Assembly (NCBI GenBank): GCA_945965245.1
Contig: CAMFNC010000085.1
Span: 1 to 6,146 of the forward strand
Reading direction: 5' to 3'
From: an uncultured Porphyromonas sp.
GTDB lineage: Bacteria > Bacteroidota > Bacteroidia > Bacteroidales > Porphyromonadaceae
DNA: 6,146 nt
Shown here one piece after another: positions 6,145-6,146 of the stretch. Below the pieces are notes generated by a model. The model was not told where the DNA came from. It ran no database searches and saw only the letters and a list, made by a program, of their open reading frames with translations. Positions within the stretch are counted from its first letter, which is position 1. Each line of letters begins with the position of its first letter. The translations under genes were made by a program, and so were the position numbers.

Positions 6145-6146
6145 AT

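Overview
The window looks like chromosomal housekeeping DNA from a member of the Bacteroidota, most likely order Bacteroidales; I cannot fix the genus. The basis is threefold. The protein sequences read like Bacteroidales versions of their families. Gene starts lack Shine-Dalgarno sequences. Upstream regions carry the Bacteroidota -7 element TAnnTTTG, including TATCTTTG before glnS. Nothing suggests phage, plasmid, transposon or recent transfer.

Layout. Positions 1-2661 (+ strand) hold the end of an aerobic ribonucleotide reductase operon: nrdA, missing its 5' end, then a complete nrdB. A strong hairpin at 2676-2728 separates nrdB from the convergent minus-strand genes and can terminate transcription from both sides. 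On the minus strand, glnS (glutaminyl-tRNA synthetase) is followed after 21 bases by a DedA-family membrane protein gene, probably in one transcript starting near 5157. Upstream of glnS is a 326-base non-coding stretch (5130-5455), then engB, the ribosome-assembly GTPase gene, also on the minus strand. The last 94 bases form the engB leader and promoter region, with a second -7-like box pointing out of the window to the right.

Functionally the genes supply deoxynucleotides (NrdAB), charged tRNA(Gln) (GlnS), large ribosomal subunit maturation (EngB) and membrane lipid or ion homeostasis (DedA). Apart from the two operon pairings, I see no shared pathway.

The one structure that ordinary annotation does not explain lies in the engB-glnS gap. 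Four 12-base palindromes, three TTTATGCATAAA and one TTTGTGCACAAA, are spaced exactly 22 bp centre to centre, with 10-base spacers of unrelated sequence. The fourth differs from the others by a symmetric pair of changes that preserves the palindrome. This looks like a phased multi-dimer protein-binding array. What binds it, and why, cannot be read from the window.
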